Below, in pieces: positions 25,516 to 34,601 of a DNA stretch of 64,000 bases. Below the pieces are notes generated by a model, which searched no databases, was not told where the DNA came from, and was given only the letters and a program-made list of their open reading frames with translations. Numbering within the stretch: the first letter of the stretch is position 1; every line of letters starts with the position of its first letter. The DNA comes from Stakelama saccharophila (GTDB lineage Bacteria > Pseudomonadota > Alphaproteobacteria > Sphingomonadales > Sphingomonadaceae), in NCBI RefSeq assembly GCF_032229225.1, contig NZ_CP135076.1, positions 1,655,001 to 1,719,000 on the forward strand, read 5' to 3'. The position numbers were made by a program, and so were the translations under genes.

Positions 25516-28242
25516 ATGAACCTCCGCCCGAAATCGCCTCATCGCCGGCATTTCCCCCGGTTCTTCTGCTGGTTGCTCGTGTTGACCGCCCTGGGCGCGG
25601 TAGCGCGTCCGGCCTCCGCCGAGGCATCCCATACCCATACCGCACCCGGTCGCGTTGCGCAAAATTTATCAGACGGGTGGCGCTTCCATCTCGGACAACC
25701 AGAGGCCGATCCTCGCGCCGCCGGGTTCGATGACAGGCGCTGGCAGCGCGTTTCGGTGCCGCATAACTGGAACCGGATCGGCAATTATGATGAGACGCGA
25801 CGCTCCGATGCCGACACGACGCGCGGCATCGGCTGGTATCGGCTGCGCTTCACCGCGCCGCCGGCCGATGGTCGCCGCGCCTATCTGCAGTTCGACGCCG
25901 CCAGCATCATCGCTGATGTGTGGCTCAATGGGGAGAAGCTCGGGCGGCACGAAGGCGCTTTCTCGCGCTTCCGCCTCGATGCGACCGATGCGCTTCGCGA
26001 GGGCGACAATGTGCTCGCCGTGCGCGTCGATAATTCGGCGCCCGATCCGGGGAGCGCGACAGCGAACATCGTGCCGATCTCCGGTGACTTCTTCATGTAT
26101 GGCGGGCTCTATCGACCGGTGTCGCTGATCCGCGTCGGCCAGGCGCATGTCGAGTTGCAGGATTATGGCAGCGCGGGCGTGTATGAACGGGTGCTCGCGC
26201 TCGATGACCGGTCGGCCCGGGTGGCCGTTCGCACCGAGCTTCGCAACGATGCCAAGCGCGACGGCGTCTTTCGGCTGGTCACCACCATCCGCGATGCGTC
26301 GGGTCGAGCGGTTGCAAGCGACAGGCAGGATGTGTCGCTTGCCGCCGGCGCTGCGCGCTCGGTATCGGCCGAATTGTCGATCGCCGATCCGCGCCGCTGG
26401 GACGGACGGCGCGATCCCTATCTCTATCGCACCACCGTCGAGTTGCGCGACCCCAGCGGCGCATTGCTCGACCGCGTCGAGCAGCCGCTCGGACTGCGAA
26501 CGATCCGCGTCGACGCCGACAAGGGATTCTTCCTCAACGACCGGCACGTGGAACTGCACGGCGTCACCCGTCATCAGGACAGGCTCGACAAGGGCTGGGC
26601 GCTGAGCCGGAACGATCATGCCGAGGACATGCGGCTGATCGAGGAACTCGGCGCCAATACCATCAGGCTGTCGCACTATAACCAGGCGCAGCCCTTCTAT
26701 GACCTCGCCGACCGGCACGGCATGATCCTGTGGGCGGAGCTTGGCCTGGTCAATCTGACCGCACCCAAGGGCGAAAAAGACATGCCGCCGGCGATGATGG
26801 CGAGTGCGCGCCGGCAACTGAAGGAACTGATCCGGCAGAATTACAACCACCCTTCGGTCGGCTTCTGGTCGATCGGCAACGAGGTGACCAACTGGTCGTC
26901 CAAGGGGCTGACGCCCAAAGGCGGCGCGCGGGCCGCGATGGAAGCGCTCGACCGGGTCGCCAAAGCCGAGGATGCGACGCGCCCCACGACGCTGGCGGTA
27001 TGCTGCGAACCGCTTCCCGGCGAAATCGACAAGGGGCAGGAGCGGACATCCGGCAGCGCCGACACGGTCGGTTACAACCTCTATCTCGGCTGGTATTCGA
27101 CGGGCCATGTCGAGGATGCGGCCCGGCTGGGCGACGTGATGGGGGGCTTGCACGCCGAACATCCGGGACTTCCCATCGGCGTCGGCGAATATGGCGGCGG
27201 CGGTGCGGTCACCCAGCACACCGACAATGTCCGTGGCGGCAAGCTGGAGAGCATTTCGCGCCCGCAGCCCGAAGAGGCCGAAGCCGCGATCCATGAATTG
27301 TCGTGGAAGGCGCTCGAACCGCTCGATTTCCTGTGGGGCAGCTATGTCTGGCAGATGTTCGATTCGACGAGCGACCTCCGGCAGGAGGGCGATTCGAGCG
27401 ACATCAACACCAAGGGTCTGGTGACCTTCGACCGCAAGACGAAGAAGGATGCCTATTATTTCTATCAGGCGGCGTGGCGGACCGACGCGCCGATCCTCCA
27501 TCTCGCGGAGCGGCACTATGTCGATCGCGCCTATCGCACCGTCGATGTCCGCGCATACAGCAATGCCGCGCGGGCCGAACTGACGCTCAATGATCGGGCG
27601 ATCGGGAGCGCGCGATGCGCGGATCATGTCTGCGTCTGGCCGAAGGTGCGCCTCGCAATGGGTGTGAACCGGTTGCGCGCCAGCGCCGAGCGGGACGGGC
27701 GGATCGCGACCGACGCGATCGCCTGGACCTATGACGGGCCGGAGCGCGCGCTCCACGTTCGGGCCGGAACGCTGACGGGCGTGCGGCTGGCCAACGGCAC
27801 GCGCTATGGCTCCGACAATTATTTCGACGGCGGCACCGGACACACGCTCAACCCGTTCAAGCGCGAGCTGTATGCCGGCGACGGCAGCAACACCAATCCG
27901 CCCAAAAAGGTGGTCGGGACCGAAACGCCGGAACTGTACGCAAGCTGGCGCGCGGCGCAGCGGTTCGGGTATGACCTGCCGGTGCCGGACGGTGAATACC
28001 GGGTGGTCATCCACCTGTTCGAACCCGAGGGCCTGAAACCCGGCGAGCGCGTATTTTCGGTCACCGCGAGCGGCGGCGAAACCCGCCGCGGCATCGACCC
28101 CGCGCGGCTGGCGGGTGGGACGCTGCGCGCTGCGACGATTCGCATGACGGGCGCCGCGCGGAACGGTGTGCTGCGGCTCGATTTCGCGGCCGATCGCGGC
28201 GAAGCACTGGTCTCGGCGATCGACGTGCTGCCGCGCGACTGA
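25516..28242 (+). CDS. Secreted GH2 glycosidase with C-terminal malectin-like domain
   Basis: This 908-residue protein has a signal peptide (to 'ARPASA') and the GH2 start 'QNLSDGWRFHLG...VSVPHNWNRIG'. It continues with 'WLNGEKLGRHEGAFSRFRLD', the catalytic barrel 'ELHGVTRHQDRLDKGWALS' and 'GANTIRLSHYNQAQPFYDLAD', an acid/base glutamate in 'FWSIGNEVTNW' and a nucleophile in 'IGVGEYGGGG'. From about residue 755 a malectin-like domain follows ('LTGVRLANGTRYGSDNYFDG...GEYRVVIHLFEPEG'). ATG 25516 precedes a clean signal peptide. Upstream in-frame codons from 25438 do not look coding. A family A operator motif is embedded at codons 50-55. Beta-galactosidase or beta-glucuronidase are both possible. 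Confidence 0.92.
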   Translation: MNLRPKSPHRRHFPRFFCWLLVLTALGAVARPASAEASHTHTAPGRVAQNLSDGWRFHLGQPEADPRAAGFDDRRWQRVSVPHNWNRIGNYDETRRSDADTTRGIGWYRLRFTAPPADGRRAYLQFDAASIIADVWLNGEKLGRHEGAFSRFRLDATDALREGDNVLAVRVDNSAPDPGSATANIVPISGDFFMYGGLYRPVSLIRVGQAHVELQDYGSAGVYERVLALDDRSARVAVRTELRNDAKRDGVFRLVTTIRDASGRAVASDRQDVSLAAGAARSVSAELSIADPRRWDGRRDPYLYRTTVELRDPSGALLDRVEQPLGLRTIRVDADKGFFLNDRHVELHGVTRHQDRLDKGWALSRNDHAEDMRLIEELGANTIRLSHYNQAQPFYDLADRHGMILWAELGLVNLTAPKGEKDMPPAMMASARRQLKELIRQNYNHPSVGFWSIGNEVTNWSSKGLTPKGGARAAMEALDRVAKAEDATRPTTLAVCCEPLPGEIDKGQERTSGSADTVGYNLYLGWYSTGHVEDAARLGDVMGGLHAEHPGLPIGVGEYGGGGAVTQHTDNVRGGKLESISRPQPEEAEAAIHELSWKALEPLDFLWGSYVWQMFDSTSDLRQEGDSSDINTKGLVTFDRKTKKDAYYFYQAAWRTDAPILHLAERHYVDRAYRTVDVRAYSNAARAELTLNDRAIGSARCADHVCVWPKVRLAMGVNRLRASAERDGRIATDAIAWTYDGPERALHVRAGTLTGVRLANGTRYGSDNYFDGGTGHTLNPFKRELYAGDGSNTNPPKKVVGTETPELYASWRAAQRFGYDLPVPDGEYRVVIHLFEPEGLKPGERVFSVTASGGETRRGIDPARLAGGTLRAATIRMTGAARNGVLRLDFAADRGEALVSAIDVLPRD
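25663..25679. promoter_or_regulatory. Family A operator motif inside the GH2 coding region
   Basis: AATTTATC-A-GACGGGTG is identical over its first 12 bases (AATTTATCAGAC) to the site at 16905. It is encoded with the codons AAT TTA TCA GAC. TTA and TCA are avoided codons in this GC-rich sequence, which argues against pure coincidence. Confidence 0.45.
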
Positions 28243-28348
28243 CAAGAATTTCAGCTTTCGTCAGGAACTTCTCAACCGTGTTGCAGTGGGCGTGCGGGTG
28301 GCGCGCGACCGCTGCGATTCGCCATTGCATAGAATTTCATCCGCGCTA

Positions 28349-28362
28349 TTCTGATATCTCAA
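28349..28362. promoter_or_regulatory. Family B operator upstream of a TonB receptor
   Basis: TTCTGATATCTCAA is a near-perfect TTNNGATATCNNAA palindrome and is the best match of the family. It ends 49 bp before the receptor ATG. Confidence 0.65.
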
Positions 28363-28372
28363 TGGATGAAGA

Positions 28373-28388
28373 TGACATCTGAATGTCA
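28373..28388. repeat. Inverted repeat TGACAT-CTGA-ATGTCA in the TonB receptor leader
   Basis: A perfect 6-bp dyad with a 4-nt centre, 23 bp before the receptor start and 10 bp after the family B site. It is possibly a second operator. Confidence 0.5.
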
Positions 28389-28411
28389 CGGTCCAGGAGA
28401 GGAGATAGACG

Positions 28412-31189
28412 ATGAAAGTCACCACCAAACTTCTATGCGGAATCGCCGCTTGCGCCGTGATGGCGGGGGGCGCCGCCCCGGCCCTGGGGCAGGACGCCGG
28501 GCAGCAGGGCGACACTGCGCAACCGGCGTCCGCTCCAACTGACGATGGGAACGGACGGCCGGTTGTCGACGTCCAGTCGAGACCCTCGGCAGCCGATGCG
28601 ACGCAGGAAATCGTCGTCACCGGTATCCGCGGCAGCATTTCACGCGCATTGGAAATCAAACGCGAATCGATCAATGTCGTTGACTCGATCACTTCGGAAG
28701 ATCTCGGCAAATTGCCCGATCAGAATGTCGCGGAATCGTTGCAGCGCATCCCCGGCGTCACCATCGAGCGCAATCGCGGCGACGGCCAGTTCGTGTCGGT
28801 GCGCGGCCTCGGTCCCGATTTCAACGCCGTTACGCTTAACGGCCGTACGCTGGCCACCGACAATGTCGGCCGGGCATTCAGCTTCGACGTTTTGCCGTCC
28901 GAACTGATCGCGGGGGCCGATGTCTATAAGAGCCCGACTGCGGCGATCAATGGCGCGAGTATCGGCGCCACCGTCAATATTCGCACGATCCGACCGCTCG
29001 ACCAGAATGAGCATGTCGTCGCGGCATCGGCACGCGCCGATTATAGCGAGTTGCGCGACGCGTTCAGCCCGAATCTGTCGACGCTGGTCAGCGTGCGCAA
29101 CGAAGCCGGAACGTTCGGCGTCGCCATCTCCGCCTCGTACATTAATCGCAAGACCCGCGACGATGAATTCACCATTGGTGCGGGCCATGTGAAGCGGTCG
29201 AGTACCGATGGCGGCTATTTCGAGGGACGCCTCGGCCCTGATGTCGACGATTTCACGAATGTCGATACGCCGTCGAATCTGTCGCCCTTCTTCGTCGTTT
29301 CGGACAAGGAGCGGTTCGGCCTGTCGGGCACGGTGCAGCTCAAGCCGACGGACAATCTGCTGTTCACGCTCGACACGCTCTACACGCATCTCGACCAACT
29401 CGATCTTTATACCGGTCTGGCCTACGATTTCAGCGGCGGCACGCTGGTCGATCAGGTGCTCGAAGGAAATTCTGCGGTCTATCAGAAGCTCGAGGGCGGC
29501 TTCGTCGACGAGATCATCCAGCGCACGCCGCGCAAGTCCGACACCTTCCTGATCGGGTTGAACACCGAATGGAACAAGGGGCCGCTCGATCTCGCGGTCG
29601 ACGTCAGCTATTCGAAGGCGAGCCTGAATGGCAGGACCGGTAATTATTTTACCACGATCCGCCGCACGGGCATGACCATGTGGTATGATCGGCGCTCGGG
29701 CAACCCGATTTACGATTATGGCTTCTCCAGCCCCGATTACGCCGACGCGCCGATCGACCTGGAACATATCGGCGCGCACTATTTCATCGACGGCGGCGAT
29801 TTGCGCACCGACAAGACCTTCGAAGCGAAAATCGACGGCAGCTATGAGGTCAGCGATGCGCTGACCCTCCACGCCGGTGTGTCGCGCCAGACGCGCGACA
29901 AGGACCAGGACGCCTATTCGCAATCGTTCGGCGGACAATGTGCCTTTTGCGGCGGCACGCTTTATTATCCGATGCCCTCGGGCCTGTTCCACGCCACCGA
30001 CATGAACTTCTTCAGCAAGTACGGGGGCGGCAACATCGTCCGCGACTGGGTCGGCTATGATCCGCTCGAACTGATCCGCTCGCTGCAGGACTACCGCACC
30101 GCGGACGGTGAATCGCTGTACGAATTTCCGCACTACGACCCGGCGCAGAGTTCGCTGGTCACCGAGCGCGTCTGGCTCGGTTATCTGATGGCGGACTGGA
30201 AGACCGATATCGGCGGAATGCCGCTCGCGGTGAACGCTGGCGTGCGGGTCGAAGACACGCACTTCACCTCGGCCGGCGCGGCGCAGACCATTCTGAGCGC
30301 GCGGCCGAACGGTCAGGGTCAGAACATCATCGAAGTGTCGGACGTGGTGCCGATCGACTTTGACGGCCACTATACCGATGTCCTGCCGTCGATGAACGTG
30401 CGGCTCGACCTCACCGACAATCTGTTGCTGCGCTTTGCCGCGTCGAAGGTGATGACGCGCCCGACGCTCGACGACCTGTCGCCGGCGCAGAGCATCCAGA
30501 CCAACCCCGGCAACGAGACGATCCGCCGCGGCAATCCCGACCTGCTGCCGTTCCGCGCCAAGCAGGCGGAAATCGGGCTCGAATGGTATTTCCAGCAGCT
30601 CGGCGTGCTGTCGGCGACGGCGTTCTATAAAGATATCGATTCGTTCGTATCGCTGCAGACCACGCCGCAACAGGTCGATCAGGTAATATTCCAGGTGACC
30701 CAGCCGGCCAATGGCGAGGGCGCCAAGGTTAAGGGTGTCGAGGTCGGCTATCGCCAGACGTTCGATTTCCTGCCCGGCGCGTTCAGCGGACTCGGCGCGG
30801 AAGCGAGCTACACCTATGTCGACAGCACCGCCAACTATGCCAACGATGTTACCGGTGTGCGCTATGGCCTCGAAGGATTGTCGCCCAACAGCTATACGCT
30901 GGTCGGCTTTTACGAAAAGGGGCCGGTTCAGGCGCGCGTTGCCTATACCTGGCGCGACCGTTTCCTGCAGGTGGCGAACGGGCGCAACGGCGATCCCGAA
31001 TATTTCGACGCATATGGTCAGCTCGACGCCAGCCTGACGATCGCATTGACCGACAATCTGTCGCTCACGGCGAATGCGCTCAACCTGACCGATTCGAACG
31101 AGTTCATCTATTCGACCACGACCGACCGGACCAAGGAGTATCGCACGACCGGACGGCGCTATTCGCTCGGTGTCCGCGCGCGCTTCTGA
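28412..31189 (+). CDS. TonB-dependent receptor
   Basis: This 925-residue outer-membrane receptor has a signal peptide (to about 'APALGQ') and a low-complexity linker. The TonB box/plug follows as 'QEIVVTGIRGSISRALEIKR', 'GKLPDQNVAESLQRIPGVTI', 'SVRGLGPDFNAVTLNGRTLA' and 'GASIGATVNIRTIRPLDQ'. The barrel ends 'TGRRYSLGVRARF'. AGGAGAGGAG precedes the ATG. No STN domain. It follows the second GH2 gene, is headed by a family B operator like the fucose genes, and has a strong terminator behind it. Import of a fucose- or galactose-containing oligosaccharide is plausible but inferred. Confidence 0.95.
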   Translation: MKVTTKLLCGIAACAVMAGGAAPALGQDAGQQGDTAQPASAPTDDGNGRPVVDVQSRPSAADATQEIVVTGIRGSISRALEIKRESINVVDSITSEDLGKLPDQNVAESLQRIPGVTIERNRGDGQFVSVRGLGPDFNAVTLNGRTLATDNVGRAFSFDVLPSELIAGADVYKSPTAAINGASIGATVNIRTIRPLDQNEHVVAASARADYSELRDAFSPNLSTLVSVRNEAGTFGVAISASYINRKTRDDEFTIGAGHVKRSSTDGGYFEGRLGPDVDDFTNVDTPSNLSPFFVVSDKERFGLSGTVQLKPTDNLLFTLDTLYTHLDQLDLYTGLAYDFSGGTLVDQVLEGNSAVYQKLEGGFVDEIIQRTPRKSDTFLIGLNTEWNKGPLDLAVDVSYSKASLNGRTGNYFTTIRRTGMTMWYDRRSGNPIYDYGFSSPDYADAPIDLEHIGAHYFIDGGDLRTDKTFEAKIDGSYEVSDALTLHAGVSRQTRDKDQDAYSQSFGGQCAFCGGTLYYPMPSGLFHATDMNFFSKYGGGNIVRDWVGYDPLELIRSLQDYRTADGESLYEFPHYDPAQSSLVTERVWLGYLMADWKTDIGGMPLAVNAGVRVEDTHFTSAGAAQTILSARPNGQGQNIIEVSDVVPIDFDGHYTDVLPSMNVRLDLTDNLLLRFAASKVMTRPTLDDLSPAQSIQTNPGNETIRRGNPDLLPFRAKQAEIGLEWYFQQLGVLSATAFYKDIDSFVSLQTTPQQVDQVIFQVTQPANGEGAKVKGVEVGYRQTFDFLPGAFSGLGAEASYTYVDSTANYANDVTGVRYGLEGLSPNSYTLVGFYEKGPVQARVAYTWRDRFLQVANGRNGDPEYFDAYGQLDASLTIALTDNLSLTANALNLTDSNEFIYSTTTDRTKEYRTTGRRYSLGVRARF

Positions 31190-31218
31190 ACGCGCGGAAG
31201 CTCCGTCTCTCCCCGCTT

Positions 31219-31253
31219 GGGCGCGTGCCTCCCCGGCACGCGCCCATTCTTTT
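31219..31253 (+). terminator. Rho-independent terminator after the TonB receptor
   Basis: A perfect 11-bp stem, GGGCGCGTGCC (31219-31229) with GGCACGCGCCC (31235-31245), encloses a 5-nt loop and is followed by ATTCTTTT. Confidence 0.9.
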
Positions 31254-31289
31254 ACGGACAGGTGGACGATCAGGGTGGCGGGGCGCCGC

Positions 31290-32420
31290 TCAGGCGAGGA
31301 TAGAGCGGCCGATCTCGGCGATGTTGCGTGTGCCGGTCAGCGCCATGGCGACGCGCATTTCCTTTTCGATGAGATCGAGCAATTGCGTGACACCGGCCTC
31401 GCCATCGGCGGCAAGCGCATAGAGCCAGGCGCGGCCGAGCAACACTCCCTTCGCACCAAGCGCCAGCATTCGCACCACATCGAGGCCCGAGCGCACGCCC
31501 GAGTCCGCAAGCACGGTGAGCCGGTCGCCGACCGCATCGGCGATGGCGGGTAGCGCGCGTGCCGAGGACAAAGCGCCGTCGAGCTGGCGGCCGCCATGGT
31601 TGGAGACGACGATGCCGTTGGCGCCGATCGCCGCCGCCTTGCGCGCGTCTTCGGGATCGAGAATGCCCTTGATGATCAGCGGGCCGTCCCATTCGGCGCG
31701 AATCCAGTCGAGATCCTTCCACGCGATCGACGGATCGAAATTGGCGCCGAGCCAGCCCATATAGTCGTTCATGCCGCTTGCCTTGCCCAGCACCGGCTCA
31801 AGATTGCCGAGGCGGTGGGGGCGGCCCATCAGACCGACGTCCCATGCCCAACGGGGATGGGTCATCGCCTGCAGTACGCGGCGCAACGGCGCGTTCGGTC
31901 CCGACATGCCCGAATGGGCATCGCGGTAGCGTGCGCCCGGCACCGGCATGTCGACGGTGAAGACCAGCGCCTCGGCGCCCTTTTCCCGTGCGGTCGCAAG
32001 CAGGTCGCGCATGAAGGCGCGGTCGCGGATGACATAGAGCTGGAACCAGATCGGCTCGGGCACCGCACGCGTCAGTTCGTCGAGCGAGCAGATGCCGACG
32101 GTCGACAGACAGAAGGGGAGGCCGGCCCTCGACGCCGCGCGCGCCGCCTGCACCTCGCCGCGGCGGCGGAACATGCCGCTGATACCGACAGGCCCGAGCG
32201 CAACCGGCATCGGCACGCGGCGGCCGAACCAATCGGTCGACAGGTCCAGATCGGCGACGTCGCGCAGTACGCGCTGGCGTAGCGCGATGCCCGACAGATC
32301 GGCGACGTTGCGTTCCAGCGTTGCCTCGGCATAGGCGCCGCCATCGGCATAATGGAACAGGAAGGGCGGGAGGCGGCGCTTCGCGGCCTCGCGAAAGTCC
32401 AGCGTCGAGGAGACGATCAC
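31290..32420 (-). CDS. lldD: FMN-dependent L-lactate dehydrogenase / alpha-hydroxyacid oxidase family
   Basis: This 376-residue FMN enzyme shows the family sequence '[20 protein letters not shown]', '[13 protein letters not shown]', '[16 protein letters not shown]', '[35 protein letters not shown]' (catalytic histidine in SNHGGRQ) and '[25 protein letters not shown]'. It would oxidise L-lactate to pyruvate at the inner membrane face. Its ATG overlaps the mutarotase stop by four bases. This makes sense at the end of an oxidative L-fucose pathway, whose final hydrolysis yields pyruvate plus L-lactate. Other 2-hydroxyacids cannot be excluded. Confidence 0.92.
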   Translation of the reverse strand: MIVSSTLDFREAAKRRLPPFLFHYADGGAYAEATLERNVADLSGIALRQRVLRDVADLDLSTDWFGRRVPMPVALGPVGISGMFRRRGEVQAARAASRAGLPFCLSTVGICSLDELTRAVPEPIWFQLYVIRDRAFMRDLLATAREKGAEALVFTVDMPVPGARYRDAHSGMSGPNAPLRRVLQAMTHPRWAWDVGLMGRPHRLGNLEPVLGKASGMNDYMGWLGANFDPSIAWKDLDWIRAEWDGPLIIKGILDPEDARKAAAIGANGIVVSNHGGRQLDGALSSARALPAIADAVGDRLTVLADSGVRSGLDVVRMLALGAKGVLLGRAWLYALAADGEAGVTQLLDLIEKEMRVAMALTGTRNIAEIGRSILA

Positions 32421-32782
32421 CGGCCGTCGAGCCCCCGATGATCGGCCAGACGGAAGATGCGATCCATTTCGATCCAGCTGCCGTCCGGGCCGGCGGCGGG
32501 AACAGGCTTCTGGAACCGCGCCATCTTCTCGACCCAGCGCATCACCGCCGGATTGGCGGCGTCGGCCTTTGCCTTGGCGGCGGCATCATAGTCTTCGGTC
32601 ACGTCCATAATCATGAACAGTCTATCGCCGGCGCGATAGATTTCCATATTGGCGATGCCGGCGTCGCGGATCGACTGGATGACGGCCGGGTCCGAATTGC
32701 CGACCGCATGAAAGCGCTCATATTCGGCAATCAGATCGGTATCGTCGACCAGATCAAGGGCGAGGCAGACGCGCTCCGTCAT
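32417..32782 (-). CDS. L-rhamnose/L-fucose mutarotase (RhaM-like)
   Basis: This 121-residue single-domain protein has '[19 protein letters not shown]', '[30 protein letters not shown]' and a C-terminal 'EMDRIFRL', typical of the dimeric ferredoxin-like rhamnose mutarotase family, which includes the type 2 L-fucose mutarotases found in oxidative fucose clusters. It interconverts anomers so that the aldose dehydrogenase receives its preferred form. It overlaps the genes on both sides by four bases. L-fucose is favoured over L-rhamnose because of the neighbours. Confidence 0.9.
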   Translation of the reverse strand: MTERVCLALDLVDDTDLIAEYERFHAVGNSDPAVIQSIRDAGIANMEIYRAGDRLFMIMDVTEDYDAAAKAKADAANPAVMRWVEKMARFQKPVPAAGPDGSWIEMDRIFRLADHRGLDGR

Positions 32783-33510
32783 GTGTTCGCCCAGCCGCCG
32801 TCGATCACGTTGATCGTGCCGGTGGTGTAGGAGGAAAGATCGCTGGCGAGATAGAGCGCGAGTTCGGCGATCTCGTTCGCGCTGCCGAGGCGGCCCATCG
32901 GCTGGCGGGCGACGAAATCGGCGCGTGCCTTGTCGGCGTCGCCGGTCGCTGCCATGCGCTCGTCGAGCGAAGGCGACTGCACCGTGCCCGGACAGATCGC
33001 ATTGCAGCGAATGCCCTGTTTCACATAATCGGCGGCGACCGACTTGGTCAGCCCGACCACCGCCGCCTTGGACGCGCCATAGACGAAGCGGCCCGGCACC
33101 GCGATCACCGATCCCGCCACCGACGACATGTTGACGATCGACCCGCCGCCCTTTTCAATCATGCCGGGCAGCACCGCGCGGATCATGCGATAGGCCGATT
33201 TTACGTTGAGATCGAACGAGAAATCATAGTCAGCCTCGTCGCAATCGAGGATCGCGCCGGCGTGGACGAAGCCGGCGCAGTTGAACAGCGCATCGACCGC
33301 GCCGACCTTTGCGGCGAAGGCCCTGATCGCTTCGCCGTCGAGCAGGTCGACAACATGGGTTTCGCACCCACCCAGCGTCGCCAGCGCCTTGCCGTTGATG
33401 TCGGCGGCATGGACATGCGCCCCTTCGCGCGCGAACAGTTCGGCGCTGGCCCGGCCAATGCCCTGGCCGGCGGCGGTGACGATGACGGTCTTGTTTTCGA
33501 GGCGCTTCAT
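32779..33510 (-). CDS. SDR oxidoreductase, probable 2-keto-3-deoxy-L-fuconate dehydrogenase
   Basis: This 243-residue short-chain dehydrogenase has the cofactor motif 'VTAAGQGIGRASAELFAREG' with the following acidic residue in 'VHAADIN', 'LFNCAGFVHAGAILDCDEADYDFSFDLNVKS', the catalytic Ser in 'IVNMSSVAGS', and Tyr/Lys in 'RFVYGASKAAVVGLTKSVA'. 'CNAICPGTVQSPSLDERM' is characteristic of the BDH2-like group that contains the Xanthomonas 2-keto-3-deoxy-L-fuconate dehydrogenase. An in-frame start at 33741 would overlap the next gene, so ATG 33510 is preferred. The stop overlaps the mutarotase ATG by four bases. NAD-dependent oxidation to 2,4-diketo-3-deoxy-L-fuconate is expected. Confidence 0.88.
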   Translation of the reverse strand: MKRLENKTVIVTAAGQGIGRASAELFAREGAHVHAADINGKALATLGGCETHVVDLLDGEAIRAFAAKVGAVDALFNCAGFVHAGAILDCDEADYDFSFDLNVKSAYRMIRAVLPGMIEKGGGSIVNMSSVAGSVIAVPGRFVYGASKAAVVGLTKSVAADYVKQGIRCNAICPGTVQSPSLDERMAATGDADKARADFVARQPMGRLGSANEIAELALYLASDLSSYTTGTINVIDGGWANT

Positions 33511-33530
33511 GCGGCTTGCTGTCCTTCTTG

Positions 33531-34538
33531 TCAGTCGTGCGGGACCGGCGCATCGGCGCGGATCAGCCGCTTGTCCTTGAGGTCGGCCCATAGCGCGGGC
33601 GGAATGGCGACCGCCATCAGGTCGATCGCCGCCTGGACCTGGCGGGGTGAGTTCATGCCTGGAATAACGCTCACTACCTGCGGATGCGCGAGCGGGAATT
33701 GCAGCGCGGCGGCGATCATCGGCACGCCGTGCGCGTCGCACACATCCTCGATCGCGCCGACACGTTCGACGATCTTCGCCGGTGCGGGTTCGTAGTTGTA
33801 ATGCCCGACCGCCCGCCCGCGCACGCCCTTGGCGAGGATGCCCGAATTATAGGGGCCGCCGAGCACGATCCTGACGTCGCGCGCCTCGCACAGCGGCAGA
33901 AAGGTAGAAAGCGAGTCCTGTTCGAGCAGCGTGTAGCGGCCGGCGAGCAGAACGACGTCGATATCGCCCTCGGCCATGACCTCTTCGCAAACCTGATACT
34001 CGTTGACGCCGAGGCCGATCGCACCGACCGCGCCGCCGTCGCGCAATTCGCGCATCGCCTTGTAGCCGCCGTTCATGAACTCGGCGAAGCGTGCGGGATG
34101 GTCGTCGCCATGTGCGAAGCGGCCGATATCGTGACAATAGAGAATGTCGATGCGGTCGCGCCGCAGCCGTTTCCGGCTCGCTTCGTACGAACGCATGATC
34201 GAGTCATAACTGTAGTCGAAGAAGCTTTCGACCGGTTCGGGCGAAACGAAGCCCTGACGGAGCTGTCCGAGGTCCTTGCCGGGGACCGGGTCGAGCCGTC
34301 GCCCGACCTTGGTCGAAACGATAGCCCGCTCGTCGGGGTCGAGTCCGGGCAGCGTCGCGCCGAGCCGCTTTTCGCTGAGGCCGAAGCCGTAATGCGGCGC
34401 GGTATCGAAATAGCGCAATCCCGCACTCCATGCGGCGCAGACCGTTTCCGCCGCGGCCTCATCCGTCATCGCGCGGTAGAGATTGCCGATCGACCCGGCG
34501 CCGAATCCTAGTTTGCCGAGGGCGGACCAATCGATCAT
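33531..34538 (-). CDS. Aldo/keto reductase-family aldose dehydrogenase (L-fucose dehydrogenase-like)
   Basis: This is a 335-residue AKR barrel. The catalytic tetrad is visible: Asp and Tyr in 'RYFDTAPHYGFGLSEKRLG', Lys in 'IVSTKVGRRLDPVPG' and His in 'DILYCHDIGRF'. 'FDYSYDSIMRSYEASRKRL' and 'ALQFPLAHPQVVSVIPGMNS' are typical of D-threo-aldose 1-dehydrogenases, which oxidise L-fucose to L-fuconolactone. It begins the minus-strand operon running to the lactate dehydrogenase. A family B operator lies 27 bp upstream of its ATG. L-fucose is the likely substrate, based on the gene set. Confidence 0.9.
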   Translation of the reverse strand: MIDWSALGKLGFGAGSIGNLYRAMTDEAAAETVCAAWSAGLRYFDTAPHYGFGLSEKRLGATLPGLDPDERAIVSTKVGRRLDPVPGKDLGQLRQGFVSPEPVESFFDYSYDSIMRSYEASRKRLRRDRIDILYCHDIGRFAHGDDHPARFAEFMNGGYKAMRELRDGGAVGAIGLGVNEYQVCEEVMAEGDIDVVLLAGRYTLLEQDSLSTFLPLCEARDVRIVLGGPYNSGILAKGVRGRAVGHYNYEPAPAKIVERVGAIEDVCDAHGVPMIAAALQFPLAHPQVVSVIPGMNSPRQVQAAIDLMAVAIPPALWADLKDKRLIRADAPVPHD

Positions 34539-34564
34539 GGCGCGAGCAATCTCCCGATCAGTAG

Positions 34565-34578
34565 TTTTGATATCTCAG
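34565..34578. promoter_or_regulatory. Family B operator in front of the fucose catabolic operon
   Basis: TTTTGATATCTCAG has the full GATATC centre. It sits in the 63-bp gap between the lactonase stop and the aldose dehydrogenase start. A degenerate second copy, CTCATACCTCAA, follows at 34588-34599. Confidence 0.6.
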
Positions 34579-34601
34579 ATACCGATCCTCATACCTCAAG
34601 G

